Of a DNA stretch of 64,000 nt, positions 11,539 through 22,437 are shown in pieces. The translations under genes and the position numbers were made by a program. Source of the DNA: Pisolithus tinctorius (Eukaryota; Basidiomycota; Agaricomycetes; Boletales; Pisolithaceae); contig JANFAH010000001.1 of NCBI GenBank assembly GCA_024663395.1, positions 62,001 through 126,000 on the forward strand. Reading direction: 5' to 3'. The stretch's first letter is position 1. Each line of letters starts with the position of its first letter. Under the pieces are notes generated by a model that had not been told where the DNA came from, did no database searches, and saw only the letters and a program-made list of their open reading frames with translations.

Positions 11539-13283
11539 ATGGCAAAAGATGATCATTCCTTACAAGTCCCAACCCTAAATGCAGATGGAAGCAACTGGCT
11601 ATACTTGTTACGATACATACTCTTTTCCTTTCTTTTCCTTTCCTTTTTGTCTTATCTAATCTTCTTGTCTTATCTTATCTCTGGATCTCGGTCCAGGCTT
11701 CGGCCTAGACCTTGCCTCACCTTTACCATGCTCTCTTCTTCTGGTATGTTCTGCTCCACTATGATATCGTTATGACATCACTATGATGTCATGGGCCTCA
11801 TGTGTACCTCACCGTAGCCTCATGTATCATAGTATAAGTATTGTTGTTCAATCACCCAACTAGCTCTAAGCTAGTTCATTTGGGTCTTCGAGTCCTAAAG
11901 CCACCTGCTTCTAAGACGTTTCCCCTTCTTTCTCTCTTCTTCTTTCTGTTGGTTCTCGGTGCGAGCCTACAACAAACCCTGTTGTTTAGGTCTCATCACA
12001 ATACTACAAGGCTTGGGTTGAATGGGCTGTCAGTTTGAAAGGGCTGATTGGACACCTGACTGGCTTGGATGTGAAACTGGAGGACCCTTCAGTGGGAAAA
12101 GACTCCTCCTGGAAGCCCACAGTCATGGAGCAAAAACTTGTCAGCAAATACCTGGAAAAACTTCAGCAATGGGCAAAGGACAATGGATACATCAAGCAAG
12201 TGATCACTGTGTCACTCCTGGAATCCCTATTCCTCTGAGTCCTAAAGGAAGAGACTGTGAAGAGTGTGTGGGGTGTCCTCACTGACCTTTTCCAAAACTG
12301 CTCTCATGTTGTTGCAATTGATCTTCAGAGAAAACTCCAAGAATCTCACTGTTCAGAAAAAGGCAATGTCCATGCTCACTTTGACAAGATGTGCACACTG
12401 TGTGAACAACTTGCCATGCTTGGACAGTCTATCACAGATGATGACTTCACAGCCATCATTCTCAGTTCACTTCCCACTTCATATGACTCCAACCTCACAG
12501 CTATGATGTCTTTGGTCCTAGTCATGCAAAAGGACCTATCTCTGGACTTTATGATTAAAGTGGTTTCCAATGAATATGATAGGTGTCAAACATGGACAAA
12601 GAGAGGCAACTCTGGAAACTCTGGAAATTCTGAAGACACAGCTTACTCAGTGAAGGATGGAAAGAAGTCTACTTGCAAAAATTGTGGAAAGAAAGGTCAT
12701 GCCAGAGACCAATGCTGGGAAGAGGGTGGTGGAAAAGCTGGGCAAGCACCCAAGTGGTTCCATAACAAGGGCAAAGGGAAAAAGAAGGAGAAAGGCACCA
12801 GCAAAGTGGCCACTGTGGCCAGTGCAACAGCCAGCTTGAGCACACAGACCAGCATTGACTCAGAACCTGATGGAGTTTGGCTAGTGCACCCACAGGATGA
12901 CAATTGGCTAACAGAAATTGCTGAGGAAGAAATTCCAAATCCCCAGGACATTGTTAACGATGAAGAAGATGCATATACAAACACCTACAACTATGCTCTG
13001 CTCACAGGTGAAAGCCTAAACTCCACAGAGGAGACCATCCTGTTCAACTCTGGTGCTTCATGCCATATGTTCTCCTACCACAGCAAATTCCTTGACTATA
13101 AGCCAATCATTCCCAAACCTATCACCACTGCTGATAACCACACCTTCCATGCCATTGGAAAAGGTGACCTTGCAATCTCACTCCCAAACAGCACTGCAAA
13201 AACCCATATTCAATTCAAGGACATGCTCTATGCTCCCAAGATGGGAATCACACTCATTTCTGTTAGCAAACTTGATGTCACTT
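11539..13283 (+). pseudogene. copia B Gag and protease, split by a solo LTR
   Basis: ATG at 11,539 opens MAKDDHSLQVPTLNADGSNW. The frame is interrupted by the solo LTR at 11,606-12,000 and resumes at once with the next Gag residues (AWVEWAVSLKGLIGHLTGLD). A TGA at 12,237 is the only other stop before a long open frame from 12,257. CCHC knuckle CKNCGKKGHARDQC lies near 12,675-12,720. The protease active site reads NSGASCHM, where the family has DSGA, so the catalytic Asp is lost. Coding stops being copia B at about 13,283, where an inverted copia C LTR fragment begins. Confidence 0.85.
11606..12000 (+). mobile_element. solo LTR (395 bp) inside copia B gag
   Basis: The repeat starts TGTTACGATAC and ends CTCATCACA (TG...CA). 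It is flanked by the perfect 5-bp target duplication ATACT (11,601-11,605 and 12,001-12,005). Removing the repeat and one ATACT joins the Gag frame. It has more CpG than the surrounding Gag, so it is younger. A TATA-like TATAAGTA near 11,833 suggests plus orientation. The family of the parent element is unknown. Confidence 0.9.
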
Positions 13284-13349
13284 GCGAAGAATTATTACAT
13301 AAGCTTGTATGCTGTAAGCAAATAAACATAGGGGACACATGTTCCAACA
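13284..13349 (-). repeat. copia C 3' LTR, 5' fragment
   Basis: On the minus strand the LTR begins TGTTGGAAC at 13,349, right after a purine tract (CTGAGGGGGTG, 13,360-13,350). It continues with GCTTACAGCATACAAGC, shared with the copia A LTR. It is cut at about 13,284 by the junction with copia B. Confidence 0.75.
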
Positions 13350-13372
13350 CACCCCCTCAGTGTAGCCAGCCT

Positions 13373-13617
13373 TTAGAAATTAATTCCCATACCAAGAGAA
13401 AAGTGTTCATGCTTCTTGCATGACAGTCCCTTGGTGAGAACATTGGCAATCTGCTCATTTGTAGAAATGTACTTGATGTCCACTTCTCCATCTTCAACCT
13501 TCTCATGGATAAAATGATGATGAATCGCTATGTGCTTTGTGTGGTCATGAAACATTGCATTGCTCATCAGGGCTGTTGTGGACTGATTGTCGACTAGGAG
13601 GGGAGTGGGCTGCATGG
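13373..13617 (-). pseudogene. copia C RNase H, C-terminal end
   Basis: The minus strand reads QPTPLLVDNQSTTALMSN, then HTKHIAIHHHFIHEKVEDGE, then STNEQIANVLTKGL, the conserved C-terminus of copia RNase H. It stops near 13,373, just before the purine tract and 3' LTR. Upstream coding continues at 15,541 beyond the LTR-X A insertion. Confidence 0.9.
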
Positions 13618-13836
13618 TATCACACACCAAAGGTGTTGTGGACATGGTTACAGCTGACTCTGCCCAACTTGTCGATGAGTTGTGCACAATGCCCATGCCA
13701 TGCAGTGGAGACTAAAGGCCTCATGTGCAGAAAGACTGCTGGACATGAGCAGTCATCCTTTGCACAAGAACAAGTCATCAGTGCTAGAGAGAAAAGAGGA
13801 AGTGAGTTAAGTGCACATTAAAAGTTATTAGCACCC

Positions 13837-14358
13837 ATGTACAGCATTCCAGTTTTCATCATATCTCCACCATTTCCAAAGATATCGGCTCCATTCTCAC
13901 ACTCACTTAAAGTGCTCAGCCACACAATTCTGCCTTCCAAATTTGGAGAGGATCCTTGCACCCTATGCATTTCTACAGCACTCCATCCATCAGATGCTCA
14001 TTTCGCTAAGTCCATAAAAATGGCTGCCTCTTCATCAATCATCTTGCTTGTCTCATTTTCCAGAGACAGTGGCTATGTATATCTGCCAGGCATTCCCACC
14101 AGCTTCCATCCTGAAGCCCCCTGGTTCATTCCATCATTGTCAGCCCCATCTCATCCCATGCAGCTTGGTCAGCATGTTCTCCTTGTCAGTATGACTTCCA
14201 GAAGGATGTTCTTTGGTCACCTCAGGTCTGTCACTCAGTTAGAAAGGTCTTATGTGGTTGTTTCAGTCTCCCCTCTTGATGAAGCACATGGATTGTTCCT
14301 CCCTGCTCCCTACACTGTCTTTATTCCAATGTTGTCCATCATTCTCCCCACATTGTGA
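13837..14358 (+). CDS. conserved ORF in the U3 part of LTR-X (copy A)
   Basis: 173 codons, starting MYSIPVFIISPPFPK. The middle, SGYVYLPGIPTSFHPEAPWF, and LGQHVLLVSMTSRR are nearly the same in all copies. Between copies A and B many differences fall at third codon positions and the proteins stay alike, which suggests past selection on the protein. It ends in TGA (14,356-14,358), but copy C has CAA at this codon and reads on for about 50 more residues to a Pro-rich end (PPSPPPPSEP). The ancestral protein was therefore about 225 residues. No domain recognised; no signal peptide or membrane span is obvious. Confidence 0.55.
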   Translation: MYSIPVFIISPPFPKISAPFSHSLKVLSHTILPSKFGEDPCTLCISTALHPSDAHFAKSIKMAASSSIILLVSFSRDSGYVYLPGIPTSFHPEAPWFIPSLSAPSHPMQLGQHVLLVSMTSRRMFFGHLRSVTQLERSYVVVSVSPLDEAHGLFLPAPYTVFIPMLSIILPTL

Positions 14359-14937
14359 CAGCTGCAGCATAATCTACAGTTCTCCAGCCTCCCTGATCGC
14401 ATCCATGATGAGTATGACATGCATCTTGCTGTCTTACTGCAAGATCCAGCAGAAGACATCCCCCCTTCTCCTCATCCTCCATCAGAGCCCTGTCCATGAA
14501 GCTTTTGTTAACTTCACTGAGAGGATGAAAGGGTGGGAGACATGATCACATATGCTCCCATTGCCCCACAGACCCCCAATGCCCTAGCCCTTTGACACCT
14601 GACTCATGCCCTTCAATTCTGGAATTAATACTTCCCTATCTGGAAACACTGTCCATCTGTCATGCCATCTTTGGATCTAGTGATGTCTCTGCTGAGATCT
14701 GACTTGCATCACCACCCCCTAATGTGATATCAGTGTGCTTACTCAGTTTCTGATGACTTTATTTGACTCATTCTGTGATATTTTGACTGTCCTTGACTCA
14801 TTCATTGCCAATACTTACCAATCCTCTTTGCTTGCTTACTTTTCATTTCTTGCTTACTCATCATGATTACTCAGTCCTTACTCATTACTTACCAAGTGTT
14901 TGTGCCTTGTTTGTCATAAGCTGTGCTCCCCCCACAG

Positions 14938-14945
14938 TATATAAA
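14938..14945 (+). promoter_or_regulatory. TATA box of LTR-X copy A
   Basis: TATATAAA, followed by a C-rich stretch and CATGTACTTAGCTACA. The same box and context occur in copies B (21,886-21,893), C (30,259-30,266) and D (59,782-59,789, minus), about 460-610 bases before the 3' end of the repeat once the solo LTR nested in copy D is excluded. It would place U3 upstream and R-U5 downstream. Confidence 0.6.
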
Positions 14946-15540
14946 CCCCCATGTACTTAGCTACAACCCAAGTGAACCAGGAGCCATTCACTCAGCAGTC
15001 AGTTCAGTGCATAACTCATTGTCAACAGTTGAGGCTCATTTGGAAGAGTCTATCTGTCTTTATTCATATCATTGGTAGTTGAGGCTCCACAAAGGGGTCT
15101 ATCTGCCTCCATCCTTTATCTGAAGTTTTATCCACACTTAGTCAGCAAGTTTGCTTAGTCATCCATTCATTCCTGTGTAACTTGTCATTGACTTGTGCCA
15201 GAAGCATGCTCTATTGAAACTTGTCACTCTAGTTCAGCATCCCTCTCCCAGTCATCATCCATCCATCCCCTCCTGTAACTTGACATTGACTTGCACTAGG
15301 AGTCCTTTCGGCTGAATACCTTCACTCCATTCAGCATCCCCTGTCTAGTCATTGCTTGCTCATCTGTTCCTGCATAATTCATCATTGACCTGCACTAGGA
15401 GCACCTGCCATTGAACTCCCCCCCCATATTAGATTCTTCTGCACTCCAGGTTCCATGGAGGTACACCACCACTCACACATTATTTGTCTTTGGTGTTGGT
15501 TTTGGTTGGTTTTCACCACCTTTCCACACTTTGACTCACA

Positions 15541-16437
15541 ATGGTCATATCCATATCTAGTTCATGTAGTAGTGTTCATAGCCAAAGTATCTCTTTTGCA
15601 GCTGCCAAGACTGCCATGTACTCAGCTTCCATGCTAGACAATGCAATGGAGGTCTGTTTCTTTGATGACCAGCTAACTGCTCCACCAGACAGAGTAAAGA
15701 CATAGCCAGTTACAGAACAGCAGTCATTTACATCTGCAGCCCAGTCAGCATCAGTGTAGCCTACAAGAGAGCTTGCAGAGTCTCTCATGTACTGTAGACA
15801 TGTGTCAACAGTTTTTGTTTGAGTGTGGTCCAGTGTTGGTCACCAGGGGTAGCTGTGTACCTGCTAAGCACACCCACAGCGAATGTGAGATCTGGCCAGG
15901 TAGCCAGCATAGCATACATCAACACTCCAAGAGCACTTTGATACACATGTAGGTCATAGGCAGGAGCATCAAGTTTTTCTAATTTTAAGTTCTGCTCAAT
16001 GGGAGTGGACACTGCACAGCCATCCTGCATGCCCATATGCTCAAGAATGAGCTCTATATAGCAACACTGAGATAATTCTATGGTCCCCTTGTTGCAATCT
16101 CATATAATCTCCATTCCAAGGATCCACTGAGCCTTGCCTAAGTCAGAGAGGTTATACTCAGCTGATAATTGGACTTTGAGGTGGTCAATGGCCTTGTGGC
16201 TCTTTGAGAGGATCAGTTTGTCATTGATGTAGACAGCAACTATAATTAAAATGCCATTTTCATCTTTGTAGAAAAGACTGTGGTCAGCATCACTGTGTGT
16301 GAACCTGAGGGATTCAAAAACTTCTCATAGTCAATTGTACCAAGTTTTCAGAGCCTGTTTTAGTCTGTAGAGTGCATGATAGAGGTGCCAAATGACATTG
16401 CTTGAGTCTTGGAAGCCAGGGGGAGGATGGAGGTATA
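15541..16437 (-). pseudogene. copia C reverse transcriptase and RNase H
   Basis: From 16,437 down: VYLHPPPGFQDSSNVIWHLY, YRLKQALKTWYN, then a stop; the catalytic box reads VAVYINDKLIL, where the family has YVDD, so one Asp is replaced by Asn. DLGKAQWILGMEI follows, then another stop, GCAVSTPIEQNLKLEKLD, and RNase H with GYTDADWAAD and SWSSKKQTSIALSSMEAEYM. A stop follows ILWL at about 15,575. The frame then leads to the target duplication of LTR-X A and resumes at 13,617. Coding stops abruptly at the Tc1 boundary, so the 5' part of copia C is missing. Confidence 0.9.
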
Positions 16438-18058
16438 CAGTGACTTCCAAAATTGATTCAATGTTTGCACATTTTGGGTTGTTTGTTGAATTGATCAGGA
16501 ACAAAGACAAATAAGACCACAGTGTAAGTTGATGACATAAACCATTTGCACAGGGCTATCCATCAAAACAAAGATTATGTAATTTGAATTAGCATCCATG
16601 GCAATATACTTGATTTACATCACCATGTCATTGAATCAATTTTGTAAATATGTATTGGATCCATCAGAATCCAACCAATATCACATAAAACAATTTCAAA
16701 AATCATCAATGATGGTTGCTATGGTTATTGTACCTTAGCAACCATTTCAGTCCAAGCTATTTAACCACTGTCTATGTTGTCAATGCTTCCTAACTATGCT
16801 ATGCACCCCATCTCCTCTGCTCAGAAGGCAAACATCATTTCTCTGGCCTGTAATGGTCATTCTACTTGCACTATTGCCTCCAGGCCGGGTATTAGCCAGC
16901 CTACAGTGTCCAGGGTGCTTAAAAACCTTCTTCCTGATTGACAAGCACCTGCTTCTGGACATCCTGCTAAGCTTTCATCTACCTCTCAGCATGCTATTAT
17001 TACACAAATCACCACAGGCAAGGCCACCAATGCTGTTGAGGTTACAAAGAACATCAATTCCATAATCTCCAATCCAGTCTCCTCACAAACAGTCAGAAGG
17101 ATCCTCAGAAAACATTCATTCAAGGCTGTAACAAAGAAGAAAAAACCACTCCTTTCTATAACTCACAGGAAGAAGCAATTAGCCTTTGCTCTGAAATACA
17201 AAGAATGGACTGTGGAGGACTGGAGAAGGGATATCTGGTCAGATGAGACCAAAATCAATAGGATTGGGTCAGATGGGAAGGTTTGGGTGTGGAAACAGAC
17301 AGGAGAGGGGCTTATTGAGAGAGAGATACAGGGAACAGTCAAGCGCAGAGGAGGGAACATTATGGTATGGGGATGTATGGGCTGGGAAGGTGTTGGCCAC
17401 CTTGCAGAGATTGAGGGGAGGATGGATGCCAACCAATATGTGGACATTTTGGAGAGCCAGTTGCTTCCTAGCTTGGGAGACTCTGGAATTCCTTTGAAGG
17501 ATGTTATCTTTCAACAGGACAATGACCCAAAACATACCTCCAAAAAGGCCAAGAAGTGGTTGGAGGACAACAATATCAATGCTCTAGACTGGCCTCCACA
17601 GTCTCCAGATATGAACCCCATTGAACACCTCTGGAATCACATCAAATAGGAGCTCAACAAGTATTCAACACAGCCAAAGGGAGTTTGGGAGGTTTGGGAG
17701 AGCGTGGCAGTGGTGTGGAATAATATAGACCCAGGGGTGTGTCAGAATTTAATTGAAAGTATGCCTAGAAGGGTCCAAGCAGTGATAAAAGCCAAGGGAG
17801 GTCATCCAAAGTATTAAAATTATCAGTTTCTATATCTCTGATACACACTTCCAAAATTGATTCAATGACATGGCAATTTAAATTGTATATACCTTTATGG
17901 ATATTAATTCAAATTACATAATTCTTTTTTTGATGGATAGTCCTGTGCAAATAGCTTATGTCATCCACTTACACTTTGGTCTTATTTGTCTTTGTTCTTG
18001 ATAAATTCAACAAACAACTCAAAATGTGCAAACATTGAATCAATTTTGGAAGTCACTG
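16438..18058 (+). mobile_element. Tc1/mariner-type transposon, nearly intact
   Basis: Ends are CAGTGACTTCCAAAATTGAT and its inverse, next to TA on both sides (16,436-16,437 and 18,059-18,060). The inverted repeats are long, about 210 bases (16,438-16,645 against 17,849-18,058), with some mismatches. The symmetry even includes three bases outside the TA (AGG/CCT). One transposase gene lies between. The left flank is copia C and the right flank is Plavaka, so the element sits at or created a junction between two older remnants. Confidence 0.9.
16801..17817 (+). pseudogene. Tc1-type DD34E transposase with two stops
   Basis: 339 codons without a frameshift, from ATG at 16,801 to TAA at 17,815-17,817. 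The N-terminal paired-type HTH (ISQPTVSRVLKNLLPD) binds the inverted repeats. The catalytic triad is visible: Asp in IWSDETKIN, Asp in QQDNDPKHTS, and Glu in PDMNPIEHLW. Two stops interrupt it: TGA at 16,939-16,941 (after LLPD, probably from CGA) and TAG at 17,647-17,649 (HLWNHIK*ELNKY). The C-terminus ends GGHPKY. With all catalytic residues kept, this is a recently silenced copy. Confidence 0.9.
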
Positions 18059-18060
18059 TA

Positions 18061-20515
18061 TACCTTACACTGATGTGTGAGACCAACCAATATGCTACTG
18101 AGGACAATGCTACCTTCATTAATGCCTTAGAATCATCACCAGTCCATTGCTTGAACCTGTGGCCCTCTGGAAACCATCACAGGCCTGTGAACAAGGGTAC
18201 TGCTGCAATTCTGGACAAGCATACAACTTAAACAAGTGTCAGGCCATTAGCAGAGTCAGATCACCTACCTACAATCAATATCAGCCATAATATTGGCAGC
18301 CCCCTGCTTCCTGTGTTCAAGTTCCAGGTATTCATGAACCCAACTGACAAGGTGATCCTTGAAGCAGCCCTTGATGACTTGATGGAGGAGATCTGGGGCA
18401 ATGAGTTCATGTATATCCACATGAGGGAAATGTGAAGTAAAAGGCTATGGAGTTGAGTGTAGTAACTCAAAGGTGGCAAAAGCTTGGTGGACTTATGACA
18501 ATGTCTCCCAACATTCCATACTCATTCCACAAGGCTCATGGGTCCAGAACATCAACAAGTGCTTTGGAAAGCTCCCTCGAGCATTGGCCACCTCCACCAT
18601 CTAATTCAGTGTTCTGTGCAGTACAACTGAGACAGTCATAGTATGAGTATTGAGCATACTACCATATGTGAGGGAAATAATACTGAGGACACCACCCCTG
18701 CATGATACAAGTGAGGAGCACTTGCTCCAGATAGTCTGTGATATATGGGCTGAGACCATATATGACTCAACAATAATGCCCATCTGGGCATAAGGTAACT
18801 AAAGGCTTGCTCATATAGGGTCTCAAAGAATCTAATATTGCAGTGATCAAAGAGTGGAAGAATTGGCAATGGAAGTGTCAGAAACCTGCATCACATCTGT
18901 GAGCCTCGTTGGCTGTCCCAAACAAGATCAGTAAAGTGTAAACACAATAGCAGAATCACTTACTCTTAGGAATGGCAAGAAATGCAAGAATGGATACTGC
19001 ATTGTGATGTGCTTGCCTGACATTATTGTGGACATTTCTGAGGGAAGTATAGAGGGGATAGTACTCATTATGGCCTGTTCCTACAGACATGATGGTTTTA
19101 TCACTGCTGAGGATCACTGGCACAAACATTGCACCATGTGTCTCAGGATCCTCTGCAATCAGTTCCTGAGTTCATTTGTATGGTCAGCTCACAAGGTAGT
19201 AAGGGTTGAAGGTGCAATACTCACAGACTGATCATATGCCCACTGGCCTGACATCAAGTCACATACTTCCTGGTGTAGGAATAGGTAATTTGAAGTACCT
19301 AGAAATAGTAATTGTCAGTGATGGGCAAGTATTGTGCTTGACCCAATAGGAAGGTTCTCACTGGAGAAAAGAAGTGTAGTAAAAAGTGTAAAAATGCGAA
19401 AAAGAACAGAGTACTTAGCTCTGCTTGCTGTCTGCTCTACTAAACCTCTTGCCAGTCCTCCTGGCCCTTTGGGTACTCCCCAAAGTAATAAAACTATCCT
19501 CAAAAACTTGCTGAAATGCAAGACTAATTCACCCTGCTACTGAGGGCCTCTTACATGGATTGCTTTTGGTAAACTGAACTCGTGTGAACACAGCGCACAT
19601 GCTTAGTCAGCAATGCAGCTGCTCGCCACTAAGTCCAGTGGTACAAACACAAAAAACAAAATAAATAAATAAAACAAAAAGTAAACTCTCCACCCCTAAA
19701 CCCCTGACCAAGACAGCTTCTCATAGGGAATTTGACCTTGTTCCCTACACCAGCACCCATGCTCATTGGTCACAACCTTTGCTGCATAGTTGATCTCACC
19801 ATTGAAGTCAGGGTTGGCCAGTTGGTGCTCAAGGACAACCTTGGGATTGCAAAACCATATGTCATACTCAGCCATCATCCAGGAAGGTGGATTGTTGGGT
19901 ATGGGACCTGAATACTTAACTGAGAATGATTTCCATGGTGCATCACCATGTGTTGTTGCATCAATAATACTATAGAGGTGCTTGTGTGAGGAGAAGGGGG
20001 GGTCCTCATTATAGAGCACAGCAATGATTCCTAGAAGTTCATTGATCTTTGATGCTGACATCTGTTCATGTCAGTACAGAAATTCTGCAAACTCAAATGC
20101 CACCCTACTCTCATATGGAGAGAAGTCATCTGGCAATTGTCTTGGTCTCAGGGTGGGCAGAGAGTTCAGAGGCAGATATTGCCTGTTTCTATCACATGGA
20201 GTACCTGAAATGGACCACTGTATGAGAAAGTGATAATAATATAGCATGAAACTTACCATCAAGTATGGGGTGATAAGGCACCATGCACCAGCCTGGCTGT
20301 TGTGGTTCAATTCTAGTAAAGTTAACATTCTTGTCCCCACTTGGATCATCAGGGTAATCCACATCCTCCCAGTTATCAACACCAGCCAGTAGCTGAGGAG
20401 ATGGCAATCATCAAACACTTGGGTGATGTGATCACTGAACATGACACTTGAGCCCCCCATGTGTCATACACATCTTGGCACACCCTCTGAATCCACAGAT
20501 GTAGAGATGGTGATG
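18061..20515 (-). pseudogene. Plavaka-type transposase remnant
   Basis: Segments in the Plavaka order are seen from 20,515 down: a C2H2-like finger (GCAKMCMTHGGLKCHV, about 20,500-20,445); TPCDRNRQYLPL and PDDFSPYESRVAFEFAEFLY; MSASKINELLGI; GDAPWKSFSVKYSGP; MMAEYDIWFCNPKVVLE; then AEDPETHGAMFVPVIL and SVGTGHNEYYP (about 19,160-19,040); HNAVSILAFLAIPK; VIYGLSPYITDYLEQVLLTC; and HELIAPDLLHQVIKGCFKDH and HRFKQWTGDDSKALMKV (about 18,430-18,080). Short introns seem to lie near 20,210 and 18,290. Stops and frameshifts are frequent. Plavaka is a basidiomycete-expanded DNA transposon family. The C-terminal end is cut at the Tc1 boundary. Confidence 0.85.
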
Positions 20516-20540
20516 GAATGGTTGATGTGACAGATGGTGG

Positions 20541-22352
20541 TGTCACACACCAAAGGTGTTTGGTGAGGTGGACATGGATGCAACTGATGAATGGAGATGA
20601 AGACCATAGCCCTCATGTGAAGAAGGACAGCCAGAAATGTCAGCAGTCATCCCTCACACAAGAACGAGTTGTCAATGCCAAAGAAAAAGGAAGGAAGTGA
20701 GTTAAGCACCAATAAAGGTTCTTAAGTGCCTGTGTATGGCATTGCAGTTTTCAATGTATCTCCACCAATTCCACAGATACTGACACCATTCCCACACTTG
20801 CTTGTAGTGCTCAACCATGCAATCCTACCTTCCAAAATTGGGAAGGATTTGTGCACTCCACATGTTTCTACAGCACTCCCTCCAAAAGACACTCATTTCA
20901 CTAATTCTTCTGATATGGCTGCCTCCACATCAATCATTTCACTTGTCCCCTTTGCTAGGGACCATGGCTATGTATATCTACCAGGGGTTCCTACCAGCTT
21001 CCATCCTGAAGCATCCTGGTACATCCCATCCTTGTCTGCCCCCTCTCAGCCCATCCAGCTTGGACAGCATGTTCTTTTTGTCAGTATGACCTCTAGGAGG
21101 ACATTCTTTGGTTGCCTCAGGTCTTTCATTCACTTGGAAAGGTCTTATGTGGTTGTTTCAGTCTCTCCAGTCCAAGAAGCATATGGATCCTTCCTCCCTG
21201 CTCCCTGCAATGTCTTCATACCAGTCTTGTCCATCATTCTTCCAAAATTGTGACAGCTACAGTATAATCTACTGTTCTCCACTCTCCCTGATCACATCCA
21301 TGATGAGTATGATGCACATCTTGCCTCCTTATTGCAAGATACAGCAGAAGATGCTCCCCCTTCATCCTCTCTTACAACAGAGCCTCATTCATGAAGTTTT
21401 TATTTGCTTCACTGAGAGGACAGTTAGGGGGGGAAGGTTGCAATCCCCTATGCTCCTGTCACCCCACAGACCCCCAAAGCTTGACCCCTGTTGACATCTG
21501 ACTCACCCTGTCCACTGTTGGATGTACTATATTGGCATCAGATCAGTGCTGCCTCTCTGTCATCCCACTTTGGCCCAGAAGTGATCTCTTCAAGATGTGA
21601 CATGCACAGCCTCCCCCTAATGCATTTCCAGTGCGCTTTCCCAGTTCCTGACATTACTTGACTCATACTTTGACATTCTGACTGTCTTTGACTCACCTGT
21701 TGCCAATACTTACCAATCTTTTGACCTTGCTTACTGATTCTTCACTCTTTGGCTTACTTATCCTTACCAATGCTTACCAATGCTTTCTAAGATGATTACC
21801 CACTGCTTACATTCCTTACTTATCACTTACCAATCACTTGCCAAGTGTTTGCACCTTGTTTTCCATAGGCAACACCCCTGTACTGTATATAAATCACTGT
21901 ACATAGATAGCTGAATAAGAAGAAGACATCAGAGAGCCCCTCTTGCTTGCAATTTATCATCTCTCAGTAATTCATTCAGCAGCTTTGATAGTTGAGACTT
22001 TATTAAGGGTCTAACTATCATCTACTTCACTTATTATTGTCTATCATCAATCAGCTTTGCTCCAAGTCCTCCCTGAGCTCAGTGCAGCTCAGAGCATTGA
22101 AGTAAGTGTTCATCCAACCTTCTGTAGGCTGACAGCAGTCTACCCCATTGCATTCTATCACGTTCTTGCTCCCTCTTTGTCAGGAGAACCCCCAACCCTC
22201 AGCATTCATCTTTGAGTGTTGTAGCTTGCAAAAACCCTCCCAAATAAAAGTTCTACCATCTAGGTACCGCATAGGCACACCACCACTTGCTTTCATTGTC
22301 TTTTGTGTTGGTTTTGGTTGGCCTTCACCACTGAACCACACTTTGACTCACA
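20541..22352 (+). mobile_element. LTR-X copy B (1.81 kb)
   Basis: Starts TGTCACACACCAAAGG and ends CTTTGACTCACA. It has the U3 ORF (20,726-21,253) and TATATAAA at 21,886-21,893. Flanks are GTGG and GCAG, which do not form a clean target duplication, so the ends may have mutated. It lies just upstream of the Plavaka N-terminus. It is more diverged from the other copies than they are from each other. Confidence 0.75.
20726..21253 (+). CDS. conserved ORF in LTR-X copy B
   Basis: 175 codons, aligned without gaps to copy A from HGYVYLPGVPTSFHPEASWY onward. It shares LGQHVLFVSMTSRRTFFG and LERSYVVVSVSP. It ends in the same TGA codon as A (21,251-21,253). Many of the changes between A and B are silent or conservative. 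Function unknown. Confidence 0.5.
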   Translation: MPVYGIAVFNVSPPIPQILTPFPHLLVVLNHAILPSKIGKDLCTPHVSTALPPKDTHFTNSSDMAASTSIISLVPFARDHGYVYLPGVPTSFHPEASWYIPSLSAPSQPIQLGQHVLFVSMTSRRTFFGCLRSFIHLERSYVVVSVSPVQEAYGSFLPAPCNVFIPVLSIILPKL

Positions 22353-22437
22353 GCAGGGCATGAACCAACTTGCAATGTTTGAGTTGTGATGCCTAGGTAA
22401 TATTGTGCAATGATAAGAACTGTCATTTGGAGTATGT

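Larger units (their letters stand above)
13618..15540 (+). mobile_element. LTR-X copy A (1.92 kb, probably a solo LTR)
   Basis: Starts TATCACACACCAAAGG (other copies TGTCAC) and ends CTTTGACTCACA. Flanked by ATGG at 13,614-13,617 and 15,541-15,544, a 4-bp target duplication within copia C RNase H. TG...CA-type ends, a TATA box about 1.3 kb in, and no TIR or transposase fit an LTR with a long U3. The copies at 20,541, 28,938, 58,542 and 53,931 have unrelated flanks, so they are independent insertions. It carries a conserved ORF (see 13,837). Confidence 0.75.

Noticed and set aside
20525..22365. A target duplication for LTR-X copy B
   Set aside because: The flanks GTGG and GCAG differ at two of four bases, so it is not claimed, although the ends of the repeat are clear.
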